Notes: generated by a model from the letters alone, not told the origin. DNA of 64,000 bases from Tubiluchus corallicola (GCA_030141605.1 JAQGDQ010000020.1:1076001-1140000), one strand, 5' to 3'. Shown: positions 25,001 through 40,700, counted from the first letter of the stretch. Numbers and translations are program-made.

Positions 25001-28000
25001 GTTCGAGCCTTTTGTGTTTTGTCTCAAAGTATCGCCGTTTACCCTCTGAGCCCATTGAAGACATCCAACAGTTTAAAATTCAATATATTAAAATGTTTTG
25101 TAACTGCTGAAATTTAAAAAAAAGAATTTTAAAGGTTGTGCACACTATGTGCAGCAAGTCTGTTTAAGTGATTGATATGTATTTTGAATTGAATTGTGAT
25201 GCTATCTTGTACAGTTGTAATCCTGTCAGTTGCTTTGATGTGTTGTTTAGGATAAACGAGTTTCAGATTTGACGCTTTTTTCTTCTGACTGTTTTTGTTT
25301 GTTTGTTTTGTTAGTTTATATGTTTCTTTGTTTGTTCAGTTTTCTTTTAACTTAATGTGCATCGCTTTACTTTATGCTTAATTATAATGTGACGTGTATG
25401 TTTAATCATAAGATTAAAGTTGCTATTGCCTATATCCTTGCCCTTCTTGCAACTCAACTTTTCGTTAAAATTTTGAATAATTTTTTAATTTTTTTTTTGT
25501 AAGGTGGCAGAGGCAGATCTGGAGGGCGAATAGGGTGAGTTAATCATAAAAGTTTCCAGCTTCGAAAAATTTCCGTTCAGATAAAAAAATTTGTGATTGT
25601 GGTACACAACCTGTACCCGTGTTACGTAATGCACTCGCCGAATTTGCGTGACAGAGTTTTTGTATTGCAGAACTTGGAAGGGTGAGGACCGTCGAGGCGG
25701 GGGTGGTGGCCGCGGAGGAGCCGCCGGGGCATTCAGTAAACCCATCGACACATGGACCAATAGCAGCATTACAGAGAATTCCACTAACAGTACGACGACA
25801 AATGTGGGTAAGTGCAAATATTACTATTGCTATACCAGTGGTTAATAGCCCCATAGTTTATTGATTTGTAAGCAGCATGACAGGAAGCAGTAAAGTTTGG
25901 AAATTGAGGTGCTTTTCGGTGTTGCTACGTCTCGCTTAATAATAGTGGGCGAATAATGATGTTTTTTCACAGTCATTCTCAAATTTGTCGTGTCAGTGCA
26001 AACTTGCACTTGTCAAATGGATTGAGATTTAGTCATAGATTTTAGAGACAAGCACAAATTTAATGGACCCAGTCCAAGATTTTGGAGTTAAAGACACTGC
26101 AAGTTTCTCAACGTTTTTTGCATATGAACAAAAGAATTTTGTAGGAGTCGAGAAAACGGTGACAAAAGAACTTGCAAAAGCAGCAAACTTCTTAACGTCC
26201 GAGACTCAATATCATGTCTGTTTTGTACTGGTAATTAATAACTCCGTGCATTGCTATTTTTGATTTTGTACTGCTGTTTTTTAAATGTTCTGAGTTTTCT
26301 AGATTTAGATGTCATTTATTTCATTATAAACTATCAATTGAATAATGTAAAAGCCTTGAAAAAATTAGAGAGAAAGTCAGTAAAGTTTTAAATGTTGCTC
26401 TTGAACTTTGTAGTAAATACTTAATCAAAATTATAAAACAAAAATCCAGTTTGCTTCTAAATCTTCATTATCTCATCTTCGTGGCTAATGCTTTATATTA
26501 TCCAAAGTTAGAAGATCCAGTTTTAAAGGTACGTTTATTCCATCAACAACCCTATGTTTTAATAAAAAGGTATCTTCATAAACTCTAGTCATTGTAAAAT
26601 GTGAACTGTTGTAACGTGAAACAGCTTCAGTGTGATTCTTATATGGGTCGCATCATTTTAATTAAGATTTGAATTTAATTTTTTATTTTATGTTGTACTT
26701 GTAATTGTAAAAACTATGTGCATTTTGTGCTGTAAGTTTAAATTAACTAATTATAATTATATGTCCGTAGTTGTAAACATTATTATTTGTCTGGTTTATG
26801 GATTATTTTTTCATGTTGTTGCTTTTTGGCTTGCTAAAATAACGTATCACTCGTAAAAATTCAAGGTGAGCATTTTATACCCAAGTGAGATTTTCTTCGT
26901 CGATGTTATTAGCTAATCGATGTATTAAATTATAATTCAGGTAACTGGAGTAATGATATGGCCAATGATATTGAAGACTGGGGAACAGAAGAAGACTGGA
27001 CAGGATCGGTAAGTATTTTCATTAATAATAAACTAATTAATAATTCCAATAAAGAGTTGTATGAATGAATAATAATGCCAATAATTTATCAGTCGATTAT
27101 TGCATTTCCAAAGAAATCTTCCCGGTAGAGCTCGATGTTGCTGTAGTAGCTTTTCATTTATTGCTGTTGGACCTCTAGTTAAGTATTCTCTTGTGTGCAA
27201 AATATATGTGTTGTAATGAATGACCATCTTTTTAAGTACAATGCTGCTAATAGAGATCAAGTAAAGACAGTTAAATCTTCATTTGTAAATGAAGATTTAA
27301 CTGGTCTATATAAATAATGATAAGTTGTTTGCATCATTTACAGTTATCAGAAAGTAAAGTTTTTACGCCGAGCGGTACGTCAAACTTACCAGATAATGAG
27401 CGACTCGGAAAAAGGTATTATTTATTGTTCTACTGTGCTTGATAAATACGTAAGATAATCCCGCAGAAGAGCAGTCGCGGGTCACAAGTTTCTGCTAGCT
27501 TTGTCCCCAAAACTGCTAACCTTTGGTCTGTTTTAACCGTTCTTGTAGAAAGGCCCAAAACTTTGAACACTTGCTGGTGCATTACCATCGTACACTGGAT
27601 TTCATTCGTTGAAAAATAGTTTTATGTGACAACCTTTAGACTTTGCAGTATAAACTTCATTATTTGCTGGTATTCAAATGACATATGAGCTATTTTTTGG
27701 CAACAAAGTCGAAACATGCTTAATGTTGGAAACTTGTTTTTTATGTGTGAGCGAGTCTAAAAGTACTCATTGCTGCTTTTAATATATTTATGCAAAGTGT
27801 TTCATATAGATGAAATGCATGATTATAGTAAAAAGAATTGACTACGTTGTCGTAAATGAATCGACAACAATAGTGACTGAAATGGCGTTTACCTAGCATC
27901 CAGAATGCGTGTGCATTGTGGGGGTTTGAAATAGATAAAATCTGTTATAATGTTTTCAGAGCACCATTTATCAGACTGCCTTATAGCTTATTTTTTGTGC

Positions 28001-31000
28001 AGCTATTTCTTATTGATTTTTTATTCCGCTGCTGGATAATGCACAACACATTGCAAATCAAATGCCACTTAAGTGTTTTTGTCAACGTGTCAGATATTTT
28101 AGCAAATCCAAAACACTCATTACAAGCTATCGAGTTAATCATAGCATTTCAGCAATCTATCATGTAATTGTATTTCATATTAAATTTGTGTTTGTTTTTT
28201 TTAACAATTATAGCATTGATTTGGATTCGATATTACCCATGAAAGCATCATCTGTCTCCGAGCATTCGGCCATCAACACTCAGAGTCAAATGATGAATCA
28301 GTTTAACACACAAGTTGCCACGGAAACCATCAAGTCTGCTGTTGGGGTAACAGTGATCTTTTGTATTATTTTTCGGTCCCATCACATAGACAGTCTCTAT
28401 TACCATTGTTTGCACGCCTTTACTGCCTATCAGAATTTGTGAACCAAATTGGGCCAAAAATTGTGACCGTGTGTCAAAGGTCAAAGTTTCATGAACGAAA
28501 CAAAAAAGGATCTTTGCATGCTCATTCTTTGTGATATCACTTGAGGAAAACATGAGAATCCCATATTTGTACTGATTTATGTATACTCTAATTTGTTGGT
28601 AGTTTTAGTTTGTTATTTAGAATTATTATGTTGTTTTTAGTATCTTAAGCTTTTAGTTTCTTTTCTATTCATTCCGGTGCAAGCTCCAGGCACAACATTA
28701 TCCTGGATCTTTCAGTAACTTAAACTGTTTTTTTCTCTGCATGATGCATGCTGATTTTTATTCTTGCATTATTGATTCTCTAAAATGAGTTAAGATTTCA
28801 TGAGGCACTTGAGTCTTTAGTTTCTTCTCCTGTTTTACAATTTTGACCAGAAATTCAGCACGACACGTGAATTGTGTAATCTCATAACTTGTATGCCTTT
28901 TACTTTTAGTTGGTGAACAGTACAAGCTCTAGTATGAACGAAACATGGGTGACCTCTCAGTCTCACCGCACCTCCGTGCACAGTTCACCACAGTCGACCG
29001 GCCTCCTAATAGAGAACTCCCCATCTCCTCAGCAACAGCAGCAGTCAGTGACCGGTGGTCAGCAGCCTGGTCAACAGCGAGGGCCTCCAACAAAAGCACA
29101 GAAGACTAGGCTGCCTCCTCCCTCCAAGGTATGTAATTTGATTTTTTGTGCCTGGTTGTGTACTGCATTTGATTCAGTTGTTAGTGAAAATATTATATCT
29201 GATAAATAAATACTAACGTCTAAATATAAAATGTCAAAATGTATTATTTGAATACAGCAATGCTGACTCACAATGGTAACTCATCCAAATGCACATATGC
29301 TCTTAAAATGAGGGTACGGTTTGGTTCTAATAGTTTGTGCAAGCGTTCCCACTAATAACTTGGAGTTACAACTGGTATATTTTTTTGCTTTTGTTTTTAT
29401 TTATGAAAGGCAGCTGTGTTGGAGCCATATGGGTTGTAAAATCTGTAATTTCGAAAGCAAAGATTCTTTAAGACGTATATAAAAAATGATGTTTATACAA
29501 AATTGGTGAGGTCTGACAATATCAAGTTATGGTGATGAGGAATCCCAAGTTTAATTAAGATGAAAACCACAACGCCCATGCTACTAGTGTCATAATAATT
29601 TTTTCCAATGTTTTGATGACAAAAATTCATCATTGTCCAAGGTGTGAAATCTGTACACAAAAACAAATTTTAATGATTAAACATTTGATTGATTTCTTGT
29701 AAATGTTTTTAACAAATTAACAAAATTTCCAATAATTACCATGTGTAATTTTCCATCAAGAGTGTTTTGTGAATAAGAATATCAAAAGGGCATTCCTAGA
29801 CCTTTTAGCATCTAATTACAAATTGAAAGTGCTTTGAAAACAAGAAACCGGTCTTAATAAGATGTTGGTGACTGTGTTGTGTGTCTACAGATTCCACAAA
29901 CGGCTGTTGAGATGCCAGGCAATAGGAAAGTGGATGAACTGGATGTACAATTTGGTGCGCTGGAGTTTGGAGTGGACGAGTATCCGCCTTATAGTTCTGC
30001 TGTTCCGGGAGCCATGACGGCTACGAATACGTTTTCAGCCGGGTGAGTGGTGCACCTAATGAATGACAAGTTAATTAGAGAACTACTGAAACATTAACGA
30101 AATATCCAGCAAGAAAGTTTGGTGAATATACCTCTCATCTTTTGTCTAACTTTACTTGTTACAAGAAATTCGTAGCATCAACGTTGACTTGATTTTTATT
30201 ATTATTTTCTCAATTCTTTTGGAAATTTGAGCTTATATTAATATTTGAGAAAAATGTTAGAAAGTTCAAGCAATGAAACTGTGATAAGCGTCTTGTATAA
30301 TTAGTAAAATCAAAAGTTGCGATCTCTTCACGTTTGGGCACGCTCATTTTAAACAAAAAATGGCGTCATCCGGTTCCCGTGCAATATAAACACTTATTCT
30401 GCCAAGTGCTTCAGCAATCTTTTTTGTATAATCTCTATAAACTAAGTAACCCACCCAGCATGTCCTGTATGCTCACAAGTTTGCATACGTACTGAAAGTC
30501 AACAAAAATAAACTAATTATCTACACAATGTATACTACTTACATAATATAAGGTATAATCCCATGGATTAAAGTTATATGACCACTTTAAATTTGATCAT
30601 AATTGGTCCAATCACTAATTTTTTTCCTAAACACGGTTACACAGAACGTTAGAACAATGAAACTTCTGCGTGAACTGTAGAAATTTTGGCGTACCTTCAC
30701 CACAGCCTTCACGGCATTCATGCTGCCCAGCACACACCTGCTCACGTCTTTTTTTCAAATATGCCAACTGCAATGTTCGTTTGGCGGGAGATAAGAAATA
30801 TTTAAATTTCTTTTGCATTTTTGAGCAAGGCGTTTCATGCACATATATTGTGTGATGATGTCAGTAGCCTTAATTGTATATTAAGATGTGATAAATGTTA
30901 TGTTGTCTGAGGATTGGGTTTTGTTTTAACAGGTAATTGCTTTAAAGATTTCATAACATGAATATCGATCTATTTTTATTTTTTCTCTTACTTTAGTTTC

Positions 31001-34000
31001 TTAAGGAGTTTAGAATATGAATGTTGACTTCTTTTTATTACTCTAAAATCAACTAAGGGAGTTTCTAACATGAATATTGTGCATTTTAAAGACAAAATGT
31101 ACTTAATGTAAGCAACAGACTAAGTTTTCTTTGCGGATGTAGTTTGCTGATAGCTGCCAATTGATCTTTTCTTTTAGAAAATCGGGGAGATTTTTGCTGC
31201 TTTTATATTAAATATCAAACCCTCTAATTAAATTTCTGCATAAGCTACCAAACCCCTGTTTTTTTTTTTTACTATTTTATGTCTATACCTTTATTACATA
31301 GCAAAGTTTTTAGGTTTTTTCCAGTTTGATTTCTTCTTTGTTCTTGTCTCAACAACTAAGAATTTCCTCTGTTTTTTTTCTTATAGTAACTACTGATTGT
31401 TTTCATGCATTTTTTACCATTTCAGTTCGGTATCAGCTGCTTCCATGGCTCAGCAGTTGTCCAAACCTTCTGATGTTCCTTCCACTGTGATTAGTTCAGC
31501 TATGATGGCCGGCACCGCTGCGCAGAAACAATCGGCTCTCGGTGGGCTAGATCCAAACCGAAAGTCGTACCGGGGTGCCGCTCTGCCGTCGACCGGAGTC
31601 TCTTCTACGAAAGACATGAGTCAGCAAAAACAGGTTTTTCATTTATTGATTATTTGCGAGCAGAATCTGCCAACTCTAAAGTTAAGATGCAGAAATTCTT
31701 TGCTTTATTTCCAATTTCAAATTTGTTGTTTGGCATTCGTTTTTCAGAATTTGATTTTCACTCCATTTTTCAGATGGCGCCATCCGGACCGGATCCCATT
31801 CTCATGCCGTCACAGACCAAACCAAGCTCACTATTGCCTAACCAAAGACCAAGCCAAGTGCAACCAGTGGAAAGTGAGTTAGCGAGTTTTGAGTGCATTA
31901 AACAGAAAAGATTAAACAGAGGCAAAAATCGACATTGCTCAAATCATATAAATTAAACGTTTTATGAGTTTTACTCATGTTTCTACTGATTAATTTCTTT
32001 CTGCTTGCTTAAAACCACCTATATATCTTACTTACCTAGATAGTGGTTTCTCTTTAGTCGCCGTTTAAATGTTTAAGTCTAGGCAGCGGTTAAATAATAA
32101 ACACTGCAGCAGAGTCAAAGGCAAGCCCTTAGGTGACTTTGAGAATTTTATCTAGAAACTTAGTATGCATTAGTCTGGCTGCAATAACATAGGTTGCAGG
32201 CAAAATTGCTTTGCAAAAGTTTGCTCTCAGGTCTGGCTTCATACAAATGGTTAGCATTTAGTAGTCAGTCAAACAGCAAATATCATAAGTGCAGTGTTTA
32301 TGTTACCAGTGCGTTTTTAGAACAAAATAATGCACTATTTACTGTTTTAAAGCATCAAATCAAATAAAAAGGTTGTTGGTAAAATAAAAAATAGGCTTTG
32401 TGCAAAGCAAAAAAATCGTCTTTGAAACAAAATAGTACATCGCGAAGAAAGGGTATCAAATGTTCAGCGTTGTTAAAACGAAACGTCACTAAACGGGGAG
32501 TCGTTAAGCGAGGACTTACTGTACATAAAATAGTCAATAATCCTAACAACAAAAACAAACAAATACCACTTACCAGAAAATACAAGTAATTATGGACGCC
32601 ATGGCACAGTTTAGTACAATATGACTTTTATTGGTTTTATGTAGAGTGTTTTTTTTAATTATTGGCTTTTATTGATTTTTCATACTTTAGGCTTCTTTAT
32701 GGCTTTGTAGAAATTATATAGTGTTTGGTTTCCCATTGTTTGTGTTTCCTGAAAATTTTTTATGTTTTAGTAATGGTTTTTTATTCCTTGTTATTACGTT
32801 ATAAGGATTGGCGGGTGGCTTCTTTTAAAGAATTAGTGCTTGTTTTTCCTGTATGTCCTTCTTGTTTCATTTTTCTTCATCTTGTTTCGTCTTTCATAGA
32901 CTTAGAGTTTTTTCTCTCTAGAGTCTAGACTCAATTGGCTGCCATTCTTTGATGTATCCTTAGAAACGTACTTATAATGCGTATCACGTCACTGCTTTGC
33001 TGGTAGTTAACGTTAGAGTTTTTGACACTGCCAAAATTCTGGCCCACCGGGGTCAGCCGAAGAATGAGTCAATCATATCAAGTAATATCTGAAATTAAAC
33101 CTTGGGGTGAAGCTGGTTTGTCATTAGCAAATGTTGGCCCATCTGAGGTCACCTGAAGGTTATCTACATAGAATAATTTTGTATCAGTTCCTTTAAAAAC
33201 TTGCCTCTGACATTTTTAAGCTGTACCGAATCATTCATTCTGGTTTTGTAGACTTTGTGAAGCTATTGTTAATTTTGCATGATAGTTGTGATGAACTAAT
33301 GAATGTATTTGAAATAAGAGGGTGGTTTCCTGAAGCTTTTTATCTTCCCATAAGGGGAAGACAGCTGCCATTTAATTTCATAAAACCATTCTTTTACCTG
33401 CAGTATAGTTTCCACAAAATCTGCTAACTAGACCGGATATGATTATCTCATATTGTTAAGGCATGTCTTCGCGTTAATAATTTTTGCAATTATTTGTGTT
33501 TTTTCCTTTTCTTTCTTTATCCCTTTTTTCTTTTTTTCTTTTTTTTTGGTGTCTTCACCATTCTTGATTAATCTAATTTTTAATATTCCAGATGCTCTGA
33601 GCAAGACGGAGACCCTGTCCAACAGTTATGCGTCTAGTTCTGCGTATCAATCCGGTTATCAAGTACACAAGTCATCGGGTTACAGTAATCAAGGCTACGG
33701 TTCTCAGACGCAATCCGGTTACGGCAGTCAGACGGGCGTATACCCGAGTAGTAATCAGTACGGCGGACAGCAGCCGAGTTATCAGGGTGTGTCGTCGGGT
33801 AGCGGTTCATTTTCCGGGCAAGTGACGTCGCCCTACCAACATCAGATGGGATCGTCACATTACCAGAGTCAGTCGCAGATCAGCTCGCCATATCAGAGTC
33901 AGAATCAGTCGACTTACATCAGTCAGTCGGTGCAGCCGGCCCAGACGCAGTCGTACACGATGCAAGGACAACCTGGATCTTACCAGAACAGTTCTCAGGC

Positions 34001-37000
34001 TGCTTATTCCTCGTCTGCGTACGGACAATCGGCAGTGCACAATATGTCGGCATACCCGTCAGCGAATCAGGCGGCATCAGCGTATCAGAGCAGCGGCGTG
34101 AGCGGACAGTCGTTCAGTGGCACCACCTACCAGTCGCAGAATTCGAACTTTGGTAGTAGTGCGTATAATTCGAACTCGCAGATTCCAAGCGTAAAATTAG
34201 GTGTGAGCATGTCTAGTACAGGCAAGGAAGTAAGCCTGGACACTACGAGTCAGGTGGCAAGTGGCAGTAGTGTGAATTCCGTGGTGTCGGCGACGAGTGT
34301 CACTTCAGCGCCCTCTACGCTTAGTTTAACAATAGCCGGTGCAATTACGACTCAGTCGACATCTGCTAAAATGTCATCATTAGCTGCAGGTGAGTGATAC
34401 GTGTATTAAACGAAGGAATGGGTTACTAAGGTTATCTAAGTTGACTTAGAATCTCAAGCTGCTGAAAGATGTAATAATGCTTGAAATTTATTGTTAGTGG
34501 TACCACATTTACTTGGCCAATTCTCCACAATACTGCAATGATGGTAATTATGAGTTTTGAATTGTGCAGGCATTAATTTCGAAAAAATATTACCTTTTTG
34601 GCACAAAACTGGTAATTTGCTATATGTTTTGCGTTGAGTTTGCATTTAAATACTTTGCACTGCATTGTGGGACTACCGATTTTCTGCTCTGAAGTTAGGT
34701 GTCTTTTATTGTGCAAAGTTGACAAAACTGAATGTTCTTTTATGTTAATTAATGCGAAGTTGCGTGGTCTGAAATGTTATTCAACTTTTTGATTAGCCGT
34801 GTGTTTCATAAGGGACGGCAGCAGAAAAAAATGCGAACTCTCAAGCACCACTGTCACTTATAGACTCCTGTTATTAATATGCAAGTTTAATGTCTCTCGT
34901 ATGCAGTCCCATGTGCCCGAGGTGTACAAAATACTATACTCATTCTTCAATGCTGTTTACGTGGAAATTAAAAATTGTGTCAACATGTATGTATTTTAAC
35001 TGCAGCAACTTGGTTACACTTGTACAACCGCTAAGTTGTTTTAGCACAGCAAATAATGGTGCATTTTGACCTTGACCAATGGCACACTTGAGTTATTGTT
35101 ACACCTAACCAGCGTCTTTAGGCATACTCCATTGAATTAAATCAGTATTGTACCATTTCAGATGGCCTTAAGGTGGTTTTGAAGTTGCATTGATCACTCT
35201 TATACTGCAACTTTGTATGTTGCATTTTAGCCAATCGAGGTGTAGAACTTTTCCTAAAACATTACTAAGTGGAATCGAATAATGTCAGAATAATTGGATA
35301 ACGTCTGTCAGTAGTTGAACTAAAGCTCAAAATATCAGAAAGTAAATATAATTGTTTTTTAAGAGTGACTTACGTAAAAGAGTTATTACCACAAAAGTTT
35401 AATTTCACGTTTGCGCCCTGTTACACGAATTTCGGCATCTCGGAACTGCTTAGCCCGAAAAATAGGTGCTGTACCGCTTAGTTCATTTTTGAGATGGCAC
35501 ACATTTACAAGTGGTGAAATAACACGATGAACACAGTGCTCAGTAAACTTACCCATAAATTTATCCAGTTTTTCTATATTACACCCGAATTTTGTACAGT
35601 AGCACTGCATTTCAATTCTCACTTTTGCAAAGACATATAACCCTCTTTTGGAATGTTTGTGCTGTTGAAAATAATGTTCAGTTTGACATCATCAATAGCT
35701 GGGTTCTGTTAATTAAAGCTATTATTTATTTATCAAAAACAGTTTGGCAGTATTATAGGTGTTAAATTGCGTGCTTACTTCAGAATAGAGCAGGAGATGA
35801 AAAATCATCCTGTTTTCCTTTAATAAGACATATCTGTATTATAGAAATGTAACTTAAACTTACTCAACTATTGCAAACCTACTCGAACTTATGGAACTTA
35901 AAGAGCCGACAAGACTTAACTTACGTTACTAAGACGTAAAGCGTTTATTCCTCTGTTCCAGGTAAAGTACCGGCTAATCTCCCACCTGGTGTTCCGGCTA
36001 CAGCGCTTTTAGGAGGACATCAGTACATTATGAGTCAAGCAGCTGGTCTGCCGTTTTATGTGAGTACACTGGCACCCTTCCTATGATAATTTTTCTGAGT
36101 GAATGAAATTTTTCCTGTGACTCCTATAAGTTGTTTTCCTGGCCCACGCTAGGCCTTTACATTTAACATTTAAGATGCAGCTGTGCTTAGCATGGTAATT
36201 ACAGGCAAAAAAGAGCATCTTTTACTCAATATTTACTGAAGATTTACACACACTTTGCAGGGTTTGCAGCAGCCTCTGTACAGTTACGAAGACCTACAGC
36301 TGTTGCAGCAGCATCACGGTCGGCCTACAGCTGCCATGTTGGTGAGTATTCAACTATAATTATTAGTTTTAATCAGTTAAAATGCATGTTATTATGATGA
36401 CTGGAACTGCTTAAAAATGTCTTATGTCATTGATTAAGTGTGCAGCAGAGCATGATATTAGGTTTCTACCACGTTTCGTTTTCAAATTTGCGATAGTAAT
36501 ACTATGAAATTGGGTAAAAATGTTAAAATTTCACGTGAAATGCACCTTTAAGTCATTGAGATCTGTACAACATGGCAGGCTAGACATTGTTTAAGTATAT
36601 GTTAAAAAATAAATTATATTTTGATTGCCTTGTTCCTAATGTCAGTGGTGGGATAGTTTAGAAATGCAAATATTAAGTAATGATGTCTAGTGTCTGTGAG
36701 ATAATTTTTCAAAATTCACAAAGTAGTAGTTGGAATTATAAAATAAATGTCTTAAATTTCCATGTTTGTGATGCGAAACAGAAAGTTTATAGGTCGCATA
36801 TTATTGTTCAAGAACCTTAAATGATGTAATTTAAAAAAAATATTAAGAAACACGGAACAAAACTTACAACAAAGTTTTTGATTTATACATGCGTACCTCA
36901 CTACAGTTTTCATTGTATATTCAAAGGATTGTAACTACATAAAAAACTGAAAATTTATTACAAGTTTTAAGAAAAAAGTAACAGCTATCATAGTTACAAG

Positions 37001-37680
37001 TTTCTTTTAAAATTTCTTTTTTAAACTTTTCTAACATTTTTCCAACATTTTTGTCTTGGAATCATTTTTCTGGAACTACTTAGAGAATATGCCCATCACT
37101 GACCGATGTTGTAAATTTAATGTATATAAAATATATACTGTGACCACTGTTATTTCCTCATATTTTAGTAATTATCTTTCTAGTTTATTTTTATATTGTT
37201 TCGTCAGACTGTAGCTTATATTTTTTACATTTCTTCTTTCTTCATCTTGTCTATTTCACCTAGACACGTGTTGTGATATCTTCTTACTCTCGTATAAGTG
37301 TAGCTGTACACTGTAGAGCATAATGTAGATGTAATGACTGTACAAAGGTGGGCGGGAACAGCAGCCTGTGACGAGTTTCTGTAAACATCTAGCCCAAACT
37401 ACAATAAGTATAAAAACTAATAATACAAGAAAAGCATAACCTAATGAACGTATAATGTATTATTATTCATTACCAAAATGATACCTTCTTACCCAGTTAG
37501 AGAGAATGAGAGGGGATGCGGTGGAAATTTCAGTAATTCTGTATGTCCGTACATAAAAGTTGGCATACTATAATGTCAGTATCAGTGAAAGGCATCCGTT
37601 ATGACTTGAACTTGATTGGTAGAATCTTACATTATAGTGATATACATTGGTAGAAGAGATATAACGACAAAAAACTATGA

Positions 37681-37742
<62 letters not shown>

Positions 37743-40700
37743 CAACCCCTAACAGATATTTTTATCTCTAGATTGCATTTTACAAATTTTTAATTACTGA
37801 TATAATGCAATCGAGTTTTTATCAGTTTAGTAATTTTTATAATTTTAATTTGAAAATAAAAAAAGATTATAACGTAATTATTAAAAATAATGACAAAACT
37901 CACTAAGTTTTAATGTATTTTTAGTGTCTTGATATTGTGCAATTTTACTTGATTTTCTGCTCCTTGTAGTAGCGTTTTTTTGCAACGTCTAATCGTAATT
38001 GGTTTAATTCATAACTTGTTTCATTATCTTTATGATTAGTTCATTCTACTGTACCATTGTTGCTTCAATTTACCCCACTGAAGTTTGCGCATTTATTTTT
38101 TTTAGATAAAAGTTCAAAAATAATAAACGTTCACAATCTATGCAGCTGTTAACCAGTTACTGTCAATTTAATAATGGGGGCAGGATTTGATGACAATGTC
38201 CTTTTCTACTAACAAGTTTTTCGTTTCCAGAGATTACTACTAACATTGCAATGTAGTCGAGAATTGTAAAGCTGTCCTTGGTGAAATGATAGAAATAAGT
38301 AAAATACAAATCAGTTAACACGGTATAGTCACTGTGTTATATTCACGCATGTTTATTGACCGTCACTTGTTTTTAATACTCTACAGGTACTTAATTGACA
38401 AACACTAATTTCCTTTCCCACCACAAATAGTTGTTTCAGGTGCCGCTATAATTGTTCCAGTGATCGCTGATTCATTGTTTCTTTAAAACACAAAATGCTT
38501 TTTTTCACTTGTGTATTTTTTTACTCTGTAATCAGACGATAAAGTTAATCAGATGATGGTAATTAAACGTTTAATGAAAAATATAAACTTTACATATTAG
38601 TTTTACTAAATTAATAGATGTTATTAGAGAGTTTCCGCTATAATCTCAGAATACTTTTTGTGTTTGCGGAAGCAGAAACTGATTTCCTTCCACAGTCTTG
38701 ATGATCATAGACTAGAATAGTTTGTACTGTACAGCATTTTGAACAATCACGCAAGCTGATTGCAGATTTTTTTATAGTGAGTTAAAACTATAAACTTCGC
38801 TTTAAAGGGGTTTTCAAATTAAAGCACTCGATGCGAAAATCGAACCAACTGCTTTCATTTTATTGTCATTAAGAAACTGATCTGAGCAATCTCCCTAGAC
38901 TTCCTTTCTAACTATGGGTTTCTATTTGCATTGAATACTGCTGTATTGTCTGCACTTAAGTGAAGGCTGCCAACTGATCAGACTAGAAGTTTTGAGCAGG
39001 GGAGCTCTAACGGTATCCAGTTTCAATCCCGGTTTCGATGCCGTGTTTTAAACGTTTATATTTGTAGAAAAACTTTAATAAGGGAATGAAATGCTACTAC
39101 TACTTACTGCAACTTTATGAAATGCCCCTAACTGATCTTTTGGTGCCACTTCTCGAGATGTGCATATCAACTTTTTGTGGGGTCATTTGAATCCACACTC
39201 ATTGCTGGTGTTAGTTTTGGTGCCATATTTGCTATGGTTAATCAGGTAGAGTGGGGATAGTGATATCCGCCCTCAGGGACCCCAAAAACTGCTAAAAATA
39301 TACAGTAGATGACTATACATGTAGCAGAATGTCCTGAAAAGTGCTATTTTGGATGTCACTTTGGTTGCCATGGGTCGAGGGGGCAGTTACCCAAGTTGAC
39401 ATTATCCTGAAATACTACCCCCTGAGGCACCACATTTGGGGGTACACTACAGCACATGGATGTGCATAAATAACACACCAGACAGACACACAAATTGATT
39501 TTCTTTATAAGTTCATAATGCACTGACTGAAATCAATAGCTAATATCGGAAAAGGGGCTTAGCTTTCTCTGTAGGTTTAGGGTGGGTGTGGGATACTGTG
39601 ATGACAAATTTAATTGTCAGAGAGTTTGCTTGTGCAGTAGCTAAGTGTTAGATTGTGTAGCCATCGAATGTTGTTGTGGTAGTTGCTAGCCTTTATAGCC
39701 ATTCTGAATGATCTTTTGGGTGTCACGGTTGTTGCTAGACCGTGTACCGCCATCATGGATAACGTAGTTGTTGTAAAGTTGCATGTCATTCTATTCTGTT
39801 GCATGATTAGTTACATAGGTTTATGTTTAATTTTAGCCGGGTTATTATGACATGTCCTCGCTCCAGGTGCCTAGTACAGTGACGGGAAGAGACGGAGCAC
39901 TCACGGCTGCTGCGTTTGCAGGTCAGTAATTGTCAACTTTCTATAAATGTGTGAATTATTAACTGATGTTTATTGATTATTTAAAATCTCAATTTCAAGA
40001 TTATTTTTTGATGATGGAATTAGCCTACAATCATTTAATTTTGAAACTAAACTTGACCGAAAGAAGCTGGTTTGTTTAGCGATCTTGGCATTAAAATTGC
40101 AACCCAAAGGTCCCTGTTTCAAATTCCAGACCCGGCTTTTTCACATTTTATCCCTTTAAGCAAGTTTAGTTTCAAAATTCATAAATTGTGGGATAATTCC
40201 TTCTTTCATGAATTACACCTTACAATACAGTAATTATACTGCCAGAGATTATGAGTTGTTCACACCGACGTCTTCATGACACGTTGAAGTAAGAAAAAGT
40301 TGCTAACACAAATTAACACAACCTAACTGATATTAGAAACAACTTAATCCTTACTGTAGACATTTCAAGCTAACAGTTACAAGATAGAGTGTGTAAAAAC
40401 CAGGAACTAGTCTCTCAGGTTCACTTGACAGTAAAAAGTACAATGTCACTGGGAAATCAATCTATTTCGTTTAATGCGCTTTTATCAATTTTTCTAACGT
40501 TGTTTAACATTTTTCTGCATTACGATTTTGACAATGTGAAGTCACGCTTCTTGCACTTTGTCCAAGAAGTATTGGCATATGCGTGTTATTGTGCAGACTT
40601 GGAACTTTTCTGTAATCCAGATTTCAATAAAAAATTATCTTGCTGGGATAATTTTATTAATTTTTACCAATGAACCTTATGTGGCTAGATGAATAAGCTT

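Noticed and set aside
25485-25864. Overlapping frames on both strands around 25.5-25.8 kb
   Set aside because: Shadows of the G+C-rich RGG exon of UBAP2L; only the plus-strand frame joined in phase to neighbours is real.
33288-33333. C/D snoRNA in UBAP2L intron 14
   Set aside because: Boxes are only about 35 bases apart and the closing stem is 4 bp with a G-U pair; listed only as a very weak candidate.
33453-33591. Hydrophobic N-terminal extension before UBAP2L exon 15
   Set aside because: It is the T-rich intron tract read in frame; the acceptor TTCCAG at 33586-33591 fits the phase from exon 14.
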